This document shows, one piece after another, positions 9,901 through 19,980 of a DNA stretch of 64,000 nt. Under the pieces are notes generated by a model. That model was not told where the DNA came from, did no database searches, and saw only the letters and a list, made by a program, of their open reading frames with translations. Both the position numbers and the translations under genes were made by a program. The DNA is taken from NCBI GenBank assembly GCA_030522415.1, contig CM060107.1:7463347-7527346 (forward strand), in the 5' to 3' direction. The number at the start of each line of letters is the position of its first letter. Within the stretch, counting starts at the first letter, position 1. Origin of the DNA: Channallabes apus (taxonomy: Eukaryota > Chordata > Actinopteri > Siluriformes > Clariidae).

Positions 9901-10501
9901 TGTAACGGGTGTGCTAGTGTGGGATTTGGAGAAGGTATAGAGGCGGAGGTGATAGAGTGGAAAAGGGTCTTTAATGAAAGGAACCAAAACATAAACACAT
10001 AAACCTGGGACTAAACATTAAGGGCTAACAAGGACTAGACAAGGGGTTAACATAACAGAGTTAAACAGGACTAGGAGATGACACAAGTTAGGCGAGGAGG
10101 GAACACAGGCTAGGCTAGGAGGGAAAACACAGGCTAGGCTAAGAGGGAAAACACAGGCTAGGCTAAGAGGGAAAACACAGGCTAGGCTAAGAGGGAAAAC
10201 ACAGAGCTAGACTGAACACAGAATAACACAAACCAGGAGCAAGGGGAAATGGCATGACACCAATAACAGGAACAAACACCCACTTAACATCACCGTATCA
10301 AAACAGATGCCCGACCCAGAACAATGGAAACAAAAGGCTATTTATCCTGGAACTGATTTGACTGTTAACCTCAATCAGGTGTGCTCCCATTACCTGACCG
10401 AGGTGCACTCTGGGAAACGAAGTTCAAAAACCAAACTAAAACATAACGGAAAACAAAATGGAGTCCAGGAGCATGGCGCCATCTGGTGTTCGACCGTGAC
10501 A
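9901..10501 (-). repeat. 3' LTR of the non-autonomous element
   Basis: 601 bases, tgtaacggg to cgtgaca. Contains four to five tandem copies of a 24-bp unit (acacaggctaggctaagaggg plus aaa) at about 10105-10205, one or two more than the other LTR. The copy-number difference is the main divergence between the pair. Confidence 0.88.
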
Positions 10502-10520
10502 TTACCCCCCCCCTCCAAAA
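10489..10520 (-). other. Polypurine tract next to the 3' LTR
   Basis: On the minus strand an uninterrupted purine run (ggaggggggg with a preceding tttt) ends three bases before the LTR boundary at 10501. This is the normal position of the primer for plus-strand synthesis and it fixes the element orientation as minus. Confidence 0.6.
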
Positions 10521-10524
10521 GGCG

Positions 10525-11643
10525 CTACTCAGGAGCGCCCAAAATGGTGGTCCAGGGCACCCCCCCAAGGTCCAATGTCGGTCCTCCCAACAGAGAGGCT
10601 GCAGCACAGGTTCCCTGGGCAGGGTGGCAGGGTGGGCACAGGAGCTGGGTCGTCGCCGAGTCCTGTCGGCGGAGCGAGGAGCACTGGCGCTGGGTCGTTG
10701 GCAAAGCCGGGCGGTGGAGCGAGGAGCACTGGGTCAGGCGGAGCGAGGTAGTAGAGGCCGTCAAAGCACTGCAGGGGCGGCAGCTCGACGTCATCGACGA
10801 CGCAGGGCAGAGACGGAGCTGGCTCGCAGGGAGATCCGAGCCCTCCACTGGGCTGTCTGGGAGATCCGAGCCCTCCACTGGGCTGTCTGGGAGATCCGAG
10901 CCCTCCACTGGGCTGTCTGGGAGATCCGAGCCCTCCACTGGGCTGTCTGGGAGATCCGAGCCCTCCACTGGGCTGTCTGGGAGATCCGAGCCCTCCACTG
11001 GGCTGTCTGGGAGATCCGAGCCCTCCACTGGGCTGTCTGGGAGATCCGAGCCCTCCACTGGGCTGTCTGGGAGATCCGAGCCCTCCACTGGGCTGTCTGG
11101 GAGATCCGAGCCCTCCACTGGGCTGTCTGGGAGATCCGAGCCCTCCACTGGGCTGTCTGGGAGATCCGAGCCCTCCACTGGGCTGTCTGGGAGATCTGAG
11201 CCCTCCACTGGGCTGTCTGGAACGACTGAGCTATGCTGTGCATCACCGGCCTCCTTGTTGAGCTTAACGAGCTGATCGCGAAGTTGTGCCCCGAGTTCCA
11301 CCAGGGTTGCCATGCGGAGATGATCCCCTGTGGCCCGGCATATCTCGATCTGCTTGATGAGCTCGCCTGCCAGCTGTTGGAGCTCCAACCGCCACTGTTG
11401 ATGCTCCTCTGTCTCCACAGTTTGGTGACACACTGCCTGCGTCGCTCGCTCACCTGCTCGCTCCAGCTTGTTCTGCCGGATGGCAAGCCTGCTGCCCAGA
11501 AAGCCTACTTGCCTCGGCGTCACAGTCTCTGGCGGAGCACCGCAGGGCGTCGCTCCTGCGTGCTCAATGTTGCTCCGTCGTTTGGCAAGCCGACTACCCA
11601 CGGGGTCTGCTTGCCCCGACGTCACGAACATAGCCCCCCCCAC
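10525..11643 (-). CDS. Decapeptide-repeat ORF of a non-autonomous LTR element, 372 aa
   Basis: The only long frame that fits the element orientation, starting close after the 5' LTR. Residues 1-130 are mixed and helical with RLAKRRSNIEHAG and RLAIRQNKLERAG repeats and EEHQQWRLELQQLAGELIKQ, which could form a coiled coil as in gag N-terminal regions. Then come 13 copies of PDSPVEGSDL, encoded by a 30-bp minisatellite, then a Ser/Cys/Pro-rich tail. No zinc knuckle, protease or RT is visible. It might be a gag remnant or an element-specific protein. Because the repeat unit is a multiple of three, other frames on both strands are also open across the array, so the open frame there is weak evidence of translation. 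Confidence 0.5.
   Translation of the reverse strand: MGGAMFVTSGQADPVGSRLAKRRSNIEHAGATPCGAPPETVTPRQVGFLGSRLAIRQNKLERAGERATQAVCHQTVETEEHQQWRLELQQLAGELIKQIEICRATGDHLRMATLVELGAQLRDQLVKLNKEAGDAQHSSVVPDSPVEGSDLPDSPVEGSDLPDSPVEGSDLPDSPVEGSDLPDSPVEGSDLPDSPVEGSDLPDSPVEGSDLPDSPVEGSDLPDSPVEGSDLPDSPVEGSDLPDSPVEGSDLPDSPVEGSDLPDSPVEGSDLPASQLRLCPASSMTSSCRPCSALTASTTSLRLTQCSSLHRPALPTTQRQCSSLRRQDSATTQLLCPPCHPAQGTCAAASLLGGPTLDLGGVPWTTILGAPE
10831..11220. repeat. 30-bp minisatellite, 13 copies
   Basis: The unit begins gagatccgagccctccactg and is 30 bases long. Thirteen copies fill 390 bases with essentially no variation; the last unit has one C to T change (gagatctgag). Such homogeneity points to very recent expansion or ongoing conversion. 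It lies wholly inside the LTR element frame. Confidence 0.97.
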
Positions 11644-11698
11644 AAAAAATATCCAGGGGAGGCCCCTCCGCTATACTACTTTTTAGGTCGGGCATTCT

Positions 11699-12302
11699 GT
11701 AACGGGTGTGCTAGTGTGGGATTTGGAGAAGGTATAGAGGCGGAGGTGATAGAGTGGAAAAGGGTCTTTAATCAAAGGAACCAAAACATAAACACATAAA
11801 CCTGGGACTAAACATTAAGGGCTAACAAGGACTAGACAAGGGGTTAACATAACAGAGTTAAATAGGACTAGGAGATGACACAAGTTAGGAGGGAACACAG
11901 GCTAAGCTAGTAGGGAAAACACAGGCTAGGCTAAGAGGGAAAACACAGGCTAGGCTAAGAGGGAAAACACAGGCTGAACTAAACACAGAGCTAGACTGAA
12001 CACAGAGCTAGACTGAACACAGAATAACACAAACCAGGAGCAAGGGGAAATGGCATGACACCAAGAACAGGAACAAACACCCACTTAACATCACCGTATC
12101 AAAATAGATGCCCGACCCAGAACAATGGAAACAAAAGGCTATTTATCCTGGAACTGATTTGACTGTTAACCTCGATCAGGTGTGCTCCCATTACCTGACT
12201 GAGGTGCACTCTGGGAAACGAAGTTCAAAAACCAAACTAAAACATAACGGAAAACAAAATGGAGTCCAGGAACATGGCGCCATCTGGTGTTCGACCGTGA
12301 CA
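11699..12302 (-). repeat. 5' LTR of the non-autonomous element
   Basis: About 604 bases with the same termini as 9901-10501. It has fewer copies of the 24-bp internal unit but an extra cacagagctagactgaa duplication near 11990-12015. Flanked on the right by the ACTAG duplication. Confidence 0.88.
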
Positions 12303-12400
12303 ACTAGCAGTTGTGTAAGCATTTCACTGCATGTCGTACTCTGTATGACTGTGTATGTGACCAATAAAATTTAAAATTAGAATTTTAATTGATTTTGAAT

Positions 12401-12967
12401 TTGAAACAGAGGAACATTAGAGTACTTGTCAGTGTAGGTCCGACACTTAGGGGCGCTTAAATGGGCTACCTTGAGAGGTGATGGCAGTCTGGCATATTCC
12501 GTTGACGCACTGTGGTCGTGGTGTTCGTTATATTCCAGTTTGGGAGCGCATGCGCCACTCGGTTCGATGACTACACTCTTTCTTACGTAATGTGGTCGTT
12601 CTTCACAATCCTGATACGCCTTTAGTTTAGCGCCGGACATTGCAAGTGCCGTTTCAATTTTCAGCCTTTCCATTTTTGCCTTTAACACCTGCCGTTCGTT
12701 TAAGATTGCTGCTTTTAATCGTGCTTCCTTAGTCTTTAATTGTGCTTTTAATTGTGCTTCCTCAGCCTCTAGTTGTGTTTCCTTCATTTCTAACGCCTGG
12801 CATTCCTGTAAGGTTATTACTTTAGCCACCAAGGCTGCTCTGTTAGCTTCTTCTTTAAAGCGAGCTGAGGATGCTGTAGATGTTGAGGACCTTTTGGATG
12901 CTGCTGTCGCTACGCTTCCGTGCCTGTTAGGGGTGAGCGTCTTAAACTCCGCCACTGACACGGTCAT
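12401..12967 (-). pseudogene. BEL/Pao gag N-terminal part, truncated by the L2 insertion
   Basis: The frame starts with ATG at 12967 (MTVSVAEFKTLTPNRHGS) and runs about 190 residues. Residues 35-125 are almost pure helix (RLKAAILNERQVLKAKMERL and similar), the long coiled coil usual at the start of Pao gag. It loses homology after TYTDKYSNVPLF, where the L2 tail begins at about 12400. The rest of gag resumes on the far side near 9450. The start is the first ATG after the 5' LTR region on this strand. It is incomplete and cannot make a full gag. Confidence 0.75.
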
Positions 12968-13085
12968 CTGACGAAACTCTGTCGTTGTACGTGTGAGGCG
13001 TCATGAGGAGGCTCTTAGTTTCCACGATCCATGACTCTACAGTTTTCTTAAATTCTGTGGGGCACAGTGGGCACACTTAATTCAA

Positions 13086-13389
13086 TTAGGGCACAAGGCG
13101 GGGTACACCCTGGACAGGGTGCCAATCCATCGCAGGGCACACACTCATACACACACTCATTCACACACTACGGTCAATTTTTTTTTGGGGGGGAACACCA
13201 ATTAGCCTAACCTGCATATCTTTTTGGACTGTGGGAGGAAACCGGAGTACCTGGATAAAACCCACCAAGCACTGGGAGAACATGCAAACTCCATGCACAC
13301 AGAGACGGGAATCGAGCCTGGCCGGGGAATCGAACCCAGACCCTGGATGTGCAAGGCGACAGTGCTAACCACTACACCACCATGCCGCC
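13086..13389 (-). mobile_element. tRNA-derived SINE, family A, in the Pao 5' LTR region
   Basis: The head lies on the right: on the minus strand it begins at 13389 with GGCGGCATGGTGGTGTAGTG, includes a box A-like TAGTGGTTAGCACTG and a perfect box B-like GGTTCGATTCC. The body contains the ggacagggtgccaatccatc and ggaggaaaccggagtac blocks seen in other copies. It is flanked by a 9-bp duplication, ttaattcaa (13077-13085 and 13390-13398). The 3' part is shortened compared with 51147-51523. The pol III promoter boxes are expected to be internal. Confidence 0.85.
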
Positions 13390-13425
13390 TTAATTCAACA
13401 CATATTACACTTAATTAATTCAAAA

Positions 13426-13488
13426 CAACAAAATACAATAAAAATAAATAAATAGAACAAATTCACAAAGTAAAATATGGCTCTTACA
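13426..13488 (-). repeat. BEL/Pao 5' LTR edge
   Basis: Counterpart of 481-550, ending tatggctcttaca at 13488, where Pao sequence ends. Together with the left copy it sets the right boundary of the nested Pao element. Confidence 0.65.
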
Positions 13489-14533
13489 GTCAATATACAA
13501 ACAATAACATGTGTGAGCAAGCACATTAATAGCCTGTGCTACTGTCAGAGCTGCTGTTATACTGTAGGTAATTAATCAACACCCTCTGACAACATAAAGG
13601 AAGTTGTCAGATCGAAGTAGATAAACTTTCTGTAAAAGCTCTCTTCAACTACATAAGAAAAGTTTGTCATATGCTAGACACCCACTTTAGAGACCCTACT
13701 GAGGTAGGTGCTGGATAATATTTGAAAAAATAAAATAATTTTATAAATAATTAATTGGAAATTTCCTTCAGAATAAAAAAGGTATCTATCTACCATGGAG
13801 GTGGTGAGTGCACTAGTGAAGAAGAATATGAAATGGCTTCAGGCCCTGATTTTCTCTGAAATGACAGTTATTTAAACATAACACATTTACAAAACTTTTC
13901 TTCTTTTAATAAGAAGCCTTCTTTTCTTGACTCATGTCACATCACAGACTGCTGTTAGTGTTGATTGTCACCCGCTACACGCTTAGCCTCAAGCTGAATT
14001 CTGTTTCATTTTAAGTACTAAACTCACAGCATTAATGCTGTGAGTTCCCCATGGCTCAACTTTAGGCCCTTTCTTATTTCACCTACACATGGTTCAGTTA
14101 CCTGGTGTGAAAGATGAATTTAACTTTGCCCTATGTCAGCATATCTAAATCTGCAGACATCTGACACACTCTCTCTCTCTCTCTCTCTCTCTCCTTATTA
14201 GCTCTCTGTTTGGCTGCAGAGGTGACACTAATTTATGGATAGATTAACACCTTGCACTAAAATACACACAGTTGCTTGTTAAGCCAAGTAAACATGGATA
14301 ATATATTTTTTTAAATGCATGTTTTGCTGTATTATACTATTATGTCAGGAAGTATTGATTTATTTTCCAGTAACATGAGATGTAAGAGCAGTGCAAGTCC
14401 AAGTCCGATGTTCATTCTAATGTTTTTATATTAGAATGGAAGAATATTCCATATATTTATATTAGAATTTATATTAGAATATTGTTTCTATAGTAACGGC
14501 TTAGTCACAGGGACACCTATAGGAGGCTTTTCA
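13489..14533. other. No gene seen
   Basis: AT-rich sequence with no recognisable protein or repeat boundary. A short perfect (CT)n microsatellite lies at about 14169-14193. A small palindrome-like octamer pair (ctcacagcattaatgctgtgag, about 14024-14045) is present. Confidence 0.6.
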
Positions 14534-14975
14534 TTAAAGGCCACCCATTATGCAAAATAAAAAATTTTTAGTCATGTTTAGATGTTCAAATGGGTCTCCA
14601 GTCTGTTTGAACAAACTAAAATGTGAGGAGAAAAACAGGCAAATTAACATTCTCTACTTTTTGTCTTTATTTCTTTTTGTTTTTGTATTGGATTAAACAA
14701 GCCAGTTTGAGAAATAAATTTTCCCTGTGACGTGAAAAAGCCCCTCCCACAGTTTGTTGCTCAGCTGTGATATTTGATGGAGAGGCGTGGCTCAGCAGTG
14801 TCTAATTTACATAGATACTGAAACAGTGCATTCAGCAGAGGAGACAAACAGAGGGAATTAGAGGCGTGGACAAATGCATTATTTGAGGGTTATTTCAGCC
14901 AAGGCATTAACACAAAACTCTGAGACCTGTGTTAACTTGATACAGAAATAGTCAAATATACTGTAGGACTTTTAA
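14534..14975. mobile_element. TTAA-bounded MITE, copy 1
   Basis: The segment begins TTAAAGGCCACCCATTATGC and ends with sequence whose reverse complement is TTAAAAGTCCTACAGTAT, giving imperfect terminal inverted repeats bounded by TTAA. The block ctctgagacctgtgttaactt (near 14921-14941) recurs at 32641-32661 in a second copy. No coding capacity. TTAA termini suggest a piggyBac-type MITE, but the family is not certain. Confidence 0.55.
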
Positions 14976-16019
14976 CAATAAAATAAACAAATAATGAAAA
15001 AACAGATTAATAAAATTGTGTAATTGTTTTTATTGTGGATGTTTTTGTATATGGAATTATATGGAGGGAGTCTCCAGTTTCAGTGTTCTGTTGCAGTCAG
15101 AGGAGTTAAAACATTCACCTTAAGTGGAAACAGGAAACAACTTGTTTGTGAAGTAAATGTGCATTTAGATGGATAATGTATGGTGTGTTGCTCTTTAATA
15201 AATAAAATAATATAATTGCTGTACAATAAAAATGCGAAAATAACTTCTTGAAACATCACAGAATGTTTTTTTTATTTATGTAACATAATTAATTTATGAA
15301 ATCACGCAAAGAGCCCTGTCTGGACTACATTCAAAGTTTTTTTTTTTTTTCCTTGTTCTCTTCCAGCAGTCTGTGATATCTCATCCTCTCCTGACAGACT
15401 TTTGTACATGGCTTTGTGTGAACAAGATTGGATTACTTTACCTCTCGCTTATCTGGCCCAGACAGAGCTGCATTATAAACTTAGAGTGTTTCTTTTTAAT
15501 AAAACAGCCCGTGGAAAAAAAAAATACAACAAAGAATTTACAACAAACAGTAGTCTTGAAAAGAAAAAAAGCATTCCTGACTTGTGACCACCCAACGACT
15601 CCCACCCCACCCCTACCTTTCAGCGAAATACTTCTAGCTTCTGATTATAGCCACAGCTGGTGGAATGTGGTCAGCTTTAGCTTCTGGACATGGCTGTAAT
15701 GAGAACGCATCTTCCCTGCAGCCAGCCGTCAAGTACTGACCGTCCATTAGTGCTGATTGTGTGGTTTTGATGTGAACTTTGAATAGCAAACTTCCTTGCG
15801 CCTGACTAAGCCTCCGGACATAATGTTGACCTCATTCAGATGCTCATGCTCGTACTGTGAAAAATGCATGCACAAAAATAAACACTTATGCAATCCCTGA
15901 AATGGACATGGTTGGGATTATTTGTCAAAAATCTACACTAAAATAATGGAATCATCTAGCTATACAAATAAATGAAATGTTTTTTGTGGTTTGGGGGTTT
16001 GTTTGTCCTTGAGTTAGAG
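14976..16019. other. No gene seen
   Basis: AT-rich. A poly-T run at about 15338-15350, followed by cttgttctcttccag, resembles a splice acceptor, but the sequence after it has no recognisable protein similarity (see rejected items). From about 15860 the sequence may belong to the flank of the Tc1 relic. Confidence 0.55.
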
Positions 16020-16520
16020 TTGTTGAAAACACAGAACACCAGAAGCATGAAGGTGGTAGCACTACAGTGTGAAAAAGCTTTCAACTGCCAGAAACTGGCA
16101 CAAGATAGTTCAAGGTTGAAATGAAAACCTATTCGAGTCCACAGGAAACTTGACATAGGGAGGAGCTTCACTGTCCAACAAGTCACACACTTTACCCCAA
16201 CTTGACTCTGAAAGTTCAGGGTTCAAAACCAAGAGTGTGAATGTTTCTAAATGACTACACAACAATTTGATTATCAATCTATGGCAAGACTTTTAAAATG
16301 TAAATCTGATGCTATCACCACAGTGATCCACAGGTTGAGTGTTAGGTTTCTATCAAATGTATTGCTTTGTACCAAGAAATGAAACACTTTACAAAGAAGC
16401 CTTAGCAAAAATATCAGCATCCAGATGTTCACACCTGAAAGAGACATGCCTGAGAAGATTGCAGCTGTAAATGCAGCTAAAAGTGATTACTCCAGGGAGT
16501 GAATATTTATGCACCTGATG
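16020..16520 (+). pseudogene. Tc1/mariner transposase relic
   Basis: A highly diverged 3' half of a fish Tc1-like transposase. Recognisable pieces in order are gaaggtggtagcactacagtg, gaaaacctattcgagtccac (the ENLFQS region), ggagcttcactgtccaac, gaatgtttctaaatg, tcaatctatggcaagac (the IENLWQD region), aatatcagcatccagatgttc and gattgcagctgtaaatgcag. The block ends ggagtgaatatttatgcacc, which is typical of sequence just beyond the transposase stop. No frame survives. Terminal repeats could not be placed with confidence. Confidence 0.7.
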
Positions 16521-16776
16521 TACTTTAATTTCATTTATTTAATGGTCTGCCAAATGTATAAATGTTTATTTAAAAAAACATAGTGTGCCTTCAAATGTTA
16601 GACATTCTTTTGAGACAAAAAAAAAATCCTGTGTATTATTAATACTGGCTTCTGAAAGTTTAATATTTAAGATTGTTTGTTTAAAATAAATTAATTTAAT
16701 TTAAAAAATACATTTAATAAAAAGCTATTTTTATTAATCTGTCAGTGTTTACATTTTGATATTTATGACTTTAAAC

Positions 16777-17035
16777 AGACTGTCACCGTGCACCCCCAGT
16801 GTCCAGGTTTGATTTCTGCCTCCCGGGTCTGTGTGCATGGAGTTTGCATGTTCTCCCAGTGCTTAGTGGATTTCCTTTGGGTGCCCCGGTTTCCTCCCAC
16901 AATCTAGAGACATGCAGTTTAGGGTAACTGGAGTTGCTAAATTTGCCTGTAGTGTTTGCTTTGTGCCCTAAATCTCCTTCAGCTCCAGGCCCCCTACAAA
17001 CCTGTGTACAGGATAAAGCTGTATAGACAATGAAA
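16777..17035 (+). mobile_element. SINE family A, diverged copy
   Basis: Plus-strand copy with degraded head and the family blocks gcatggagtttgcatgttct, ttcctcccacaatctagaga and gctccaggccccctacaaac in the right order, ending in a gctgtatagacaatgaaac tail. Much more diverged than the copies at 51 and 62 kb, so it is an older insertion. Confidence 0.7.
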
Positions 17036-17640
17036 CACAGGAACTGAGACACAGGAACATGAGACAGAGGAACATAAGACACGGGAACATGACATTCAGT
17101 ATTGATATAAATTAATATCTTCATAAATTATATTAACATTAGGTTAAACCATTGTTAAAATGAAGAAAACAAAAATATTTGCTAATAAATCTATAACTCT
17201 ATGGACTTTATTATAACATAGGACCGATATTGAATTTATATATGAAACAAATATGTAAATGATTTTCAAGAGCTAAATTTTGCATAAATATGTGATAAAT
17301 ACTATACACACACTGTTTTAACAATAGTAAAAAAAATGCTGAACATATAGGCTAAATTACTAAAAAAAAATAAAAATCAATATTGTAAAAAAGCATCAAC
17401 TGCACTGCAAGCACATTAAACTTACAAAACCCATAGCAGCACAGTATGCATTATTTAAATATAGTTTTCACTAAAAATATAAATAATTTAAAATATTAAA
17501 TTATTAATCATATCCAAAACATATATAAATGTAAAAACATGAAACATGCTTTAATATTAAATAAAATATATTTATTTTTTTGAACAAAACAAAAAAAACA
17601 TTTATAAGAAGGATGAAAAATAAATCCTACATTTGACACC
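17036..17640. other. AT-rich stretch without a gene
   Basis: Very AT-rich, with multiple short A and T runs and aaatataa-type motifs. No coding or repeat signature recognised. It ends where base composition changes sharply to the GC-rich promoter region. Confidence 0.6.
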
Positions 17641-17649
17641 TGAGAAAAA

Positions 17650-17790
17650 GAGTTAGCTCCGCCCATCTTCTTTGCATACCTTGACTGCCATCTTTAGCAG
17701 ACCAATCAGAGCGTGGAGTGGGCGGGCACTCGGTTGCCCGTGACTACAGCAGGGGGAGCTGGAAGCTGTAGAGAGGCAGATGCAGCGCAG
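17650..17790 (+). promoter_or_regulatory. Probable promoter of the KHDRBS gene (CCAAT and GC boxes)
   Basis: After 600 bases of AT-rich DNA the sequence becomes GC-rich. It contains an inverted GC box, ctccgccc (17657-17664), a CCAAT box in accaatcag (17701-17709) and a GC box in gtgggcggg (17718-17726). No TATA box sits at a suitable position. This combination, about 400 bases upstream of the first coding exon on the same strand, is typical of a TATA-less housekeeping or neuronal promoter. Transcription start is not determined. Confidence 0.55.
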
Positions 17791-18113
17791 GAGCTGGACG
17801 GATGGATGAGTAGAGGGATAGAGAGATAGAGAGAGAGATCTACAGATAGATGAAGCCGAATCTCCGGGACTTTCTCCACCTCTGGCTCCTTCAGAAACAC
17901 ACCACTAACACACTCTTCCAGTGATGTGGAGCTCTTAGCTGATCCTCAGCTCAGTGTGTGTGTGCGTGTGTTTTATTCTTCTTGGTGTATGTGTGTGTAA
18001 CGCACTGCTTATACGGCGGACTGGACAGAAATAATATTTACTATTGACAAAAATATTATTATTATAGAGAAAAACAACATTATTCATTAAAAATATTATT
18101 ATTAATGTTGATG

Positions 18114-18204
18114 ATGGATAATGAGAAGTATTTGCCGGAGCTTTTGGCTGAGAAGGATTCCCTGGACCCGTCTTTCCAGCACTCCTCACGCCTCTTAGAG
18201 CAAG
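18114..18204 (+). CDS. khdrbs2: KHDRBS-family RNA-binding protein, coding exon 1 (KHDRBS2-like)
   Basis: Thirty codons plus one base encode MDNEKYLPELLAEKDSLDPS followed by FQHSSRLLEQ, then a consensus donor CAAG|GTAAGG at 18204/18205 (phase 1). The KYLPEL.AEKDSLDPSF block is the conserved N-terminus of the STAR-family proteins Sam68, SLM1 and SLM2, nuclear RNA-binding regulators of alternative splicing; this segment opens the QUA1 dimerisation region. The HxSRLL ending resembles SLM1 (KHDRBS2) more than KHDRBS1 or KHDRBS3. ATG codons at 18105, 18111 and 18114 share the frame, after a stop at 18045; I chose 18114 because it gives the family N-terminus and has A at -3 and G at +4. The KH domain exons are not in the window. 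Family assignment is strong, paralogue assignment moderate. Confidence 0.78.
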
Positions 18205-18213
18205 GTAAGGTCT

Positions 18214-18247
<34 letters not shown>

Positions 18248-19946
18248 ACTTCATGTATAAACTCCTTGCAAAGCGTTTTCATTTGTCCGGAGTCTTACTG
18301 CACTGCTGTTACTTTTATAAATATACCCCAAACATCAAAGAAATCTAAAGATAAAGGAACATCTGTAAACAACAGCTTATTCAATCATATCTTAAAACCA
18401 TACAAGACTGGAAAAAATATATTTATCTATGTATTTATTTATGTGATTGAAGTACACCTCATGTTTGTGCCCAGCACAGGTCAGATGTTTTGGCACCCTC
18501 TGCATGCTCACCCTGTGCTCCTGACTGTTTTGATCTCACAGATTCAGAATATTGTGTTCATGCTCCAAGCACTAAGAGATCTGGACTTTTTTTTTTTTTT
18601 TTTTTTTGCTTGCACATCATGAGGAATGCTCCTGCTTTGAAGTGATTACGCCGTCTCATCAGGAATAACCGGTTTGCCTTGATTTCATACTTTTGTACTC
18701 GTTTCCGTTCGATCAGTGATACAATGTTTCAGTTTTGAACTCACACGGGCGCGAGACACTCTGGCGCGCGTTCAGAGCGCTACGTTCGGGTTACAGTAGT
18801 TTGCTTGTAATGGGTTCACGTGTGTGTGTGTGTGTGTGTGTGTTTTGAACGAATCCCAGTGTTATAGGGATTAAATAATGGATACAATCTGGCAACCCTG
18901 AAGGAAGCGCAGGAATGAGCGACTTTTTTTCCTCCTGCTGATAATGCGCTCGTTTAAGCATGACGTCACGTGGTTCTGTACTATAATAAATAAAGCAGTG
19001 TACGTAAATAAAATTAAAAACTGATAAAGCATAGGAATCAATCTGTCTATACACTATTTCTATCTATCTATATGTTGTTCAAAGCCATTTCTATTACAAA
19101 CAAAAAGATGTTTAAGTCACACAGGGACTTGTGATTTAATTTTTGGAGAATGAAGGCAAAAAAGCAATTGGCATTTACAGAAGACATCAAGTACAGTACA
19201 ATGATGAGACTCTTTGTCACAGTAAAACATTTGAACGCTGCAATCGATACCGTGAACATTCAGCGAGTGAAACACTTACACCTTGAAAACCAACCGATAA
19301 CTTGTAGCCAACTTGCAGAAGAGACACATTTGAACTGTACACACCACTTGCTCATTACAGGAACTCGGCTGGGAGTTATCGCCACATTGACTGCACAGTC
19401 CTGACCTCACTCCAGGCTGTTTCCACATGTTTGATCTGTTAAAGGAGTTCCTGGAAGGCCAGCGGTTTAGATGTGAAGCAGGCACTCTGATCATGACTCC
19501 GGCGTATTGAGAAAAAAGGTTTTACCTTGATGGTGTCTAAGCACTAGTGAAACACTGGGATAAGTGCATTAATGTAGCAGGGGATTATATAGAGAAATAA
19601 AGGGAGTTTTTACTCTTATAATTGCGGTTTATTCTGCAAAATCACAAATTCTGCTTTGACTTTTTCACCCCTCTTACGTCATGCATCATGATGTAAACAT
19701 GCATATGTTCTCACATGCTGCCAGCTATTCAGAATAAGAGCAGAAGTGCTCTTATAAAAAATAAATAAATAAATAAATCTTGATTTGTACAAACTGATAT
19801 TTAACAATCAAAATCCAACACAGTGATTTAATATAAAACCAGCTGCTTAATTTTTTATTATTATTATTGTTGCCATAAATAAAACACCACAATGTGCAAG
19901 ATAGCTCAAAAAAGCAATAGATATTTATGATGCATTAAAACAACTC

Positions 19947-19980
<34 letters not shown>

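Larger units (their letters stand above)
9901..12302 (-). mobile_element. Non-autonomous LTR retrotransposon with 5-bp target duplication
   Basis: Two directly repeated LTRs of about 601 and 604 bases begin tgtaacggg and end cgtgaca, and are flanked by the 5-bp duplication ACTAG (9896-9900 and 12303-12307). On the minus strand a G-rich tract (gcgccttttggaggggggg) precedes the left LTR, which makes it the 3' LTR and sets the orientation. The internal region is only about 1.2 kb and has no RT, integrase or protease. It holds one long frame with decapeptide repeats. LTRs are about 97-98 percent identical by eye outside their internal repeats, so the insertion is fairly recent. The superfamily is uncertain; a 5-bp duplication would suit Gypsy or ERV types. 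Confidence 0.88.
9455..12400 (+). mobile_element. L2-like LINE 3' tail in Pao gag, split by an LTR element
   Basis: Only the 3' untranslated tail is present, at about 9455-9900 and 12303-12400. It matches the tail of the L2-like element at 61560-61925: both carry gcatttcactgca, gtatgactgtgtatgtgac and aataaaattt, and end in AATT-rich repeats. The LTR element at 9901-12302 lies in the middle, inside the ggtcactagcagt sequence. No coding part is retained. Confidence 0.75.
481..13488 (-). mobile_element. BEL/Pao LTR retrotransposon with five nested insertions
   Basis: On the minus strand, reading from 13488 to 481, the order is: 5' LTR edge, gag with a long coiled coil (12967-12401), gag zinc knuckle and aspartic protease (about 9450-8797), protease end and reverse transcriptase (3553-2467), integrase (1509-667), 3' LTR edge. 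That is the standard order of BEL/Pao elements (gag, protease, RT, RNase H, integrase). The reading frames are broken by frameshifts and stops and by insertion of an RTE fragment, a DIRS element, an L2 tail containing an LTR element, and a SINE. RNase H and the start of integrase are missing. The element is inactive. Segments are listed separately below. Confidence 0.85.

Noticed and set aside
15340..15699. A strong splice-acceptor-like sequence (poly-T then ctcttccag) followed by a 108-codon open frame
   Set aside because: The frame has no recognisable similarity, is A-rich and not bounded by a donor, and no upstream exon on the plus strand was found.
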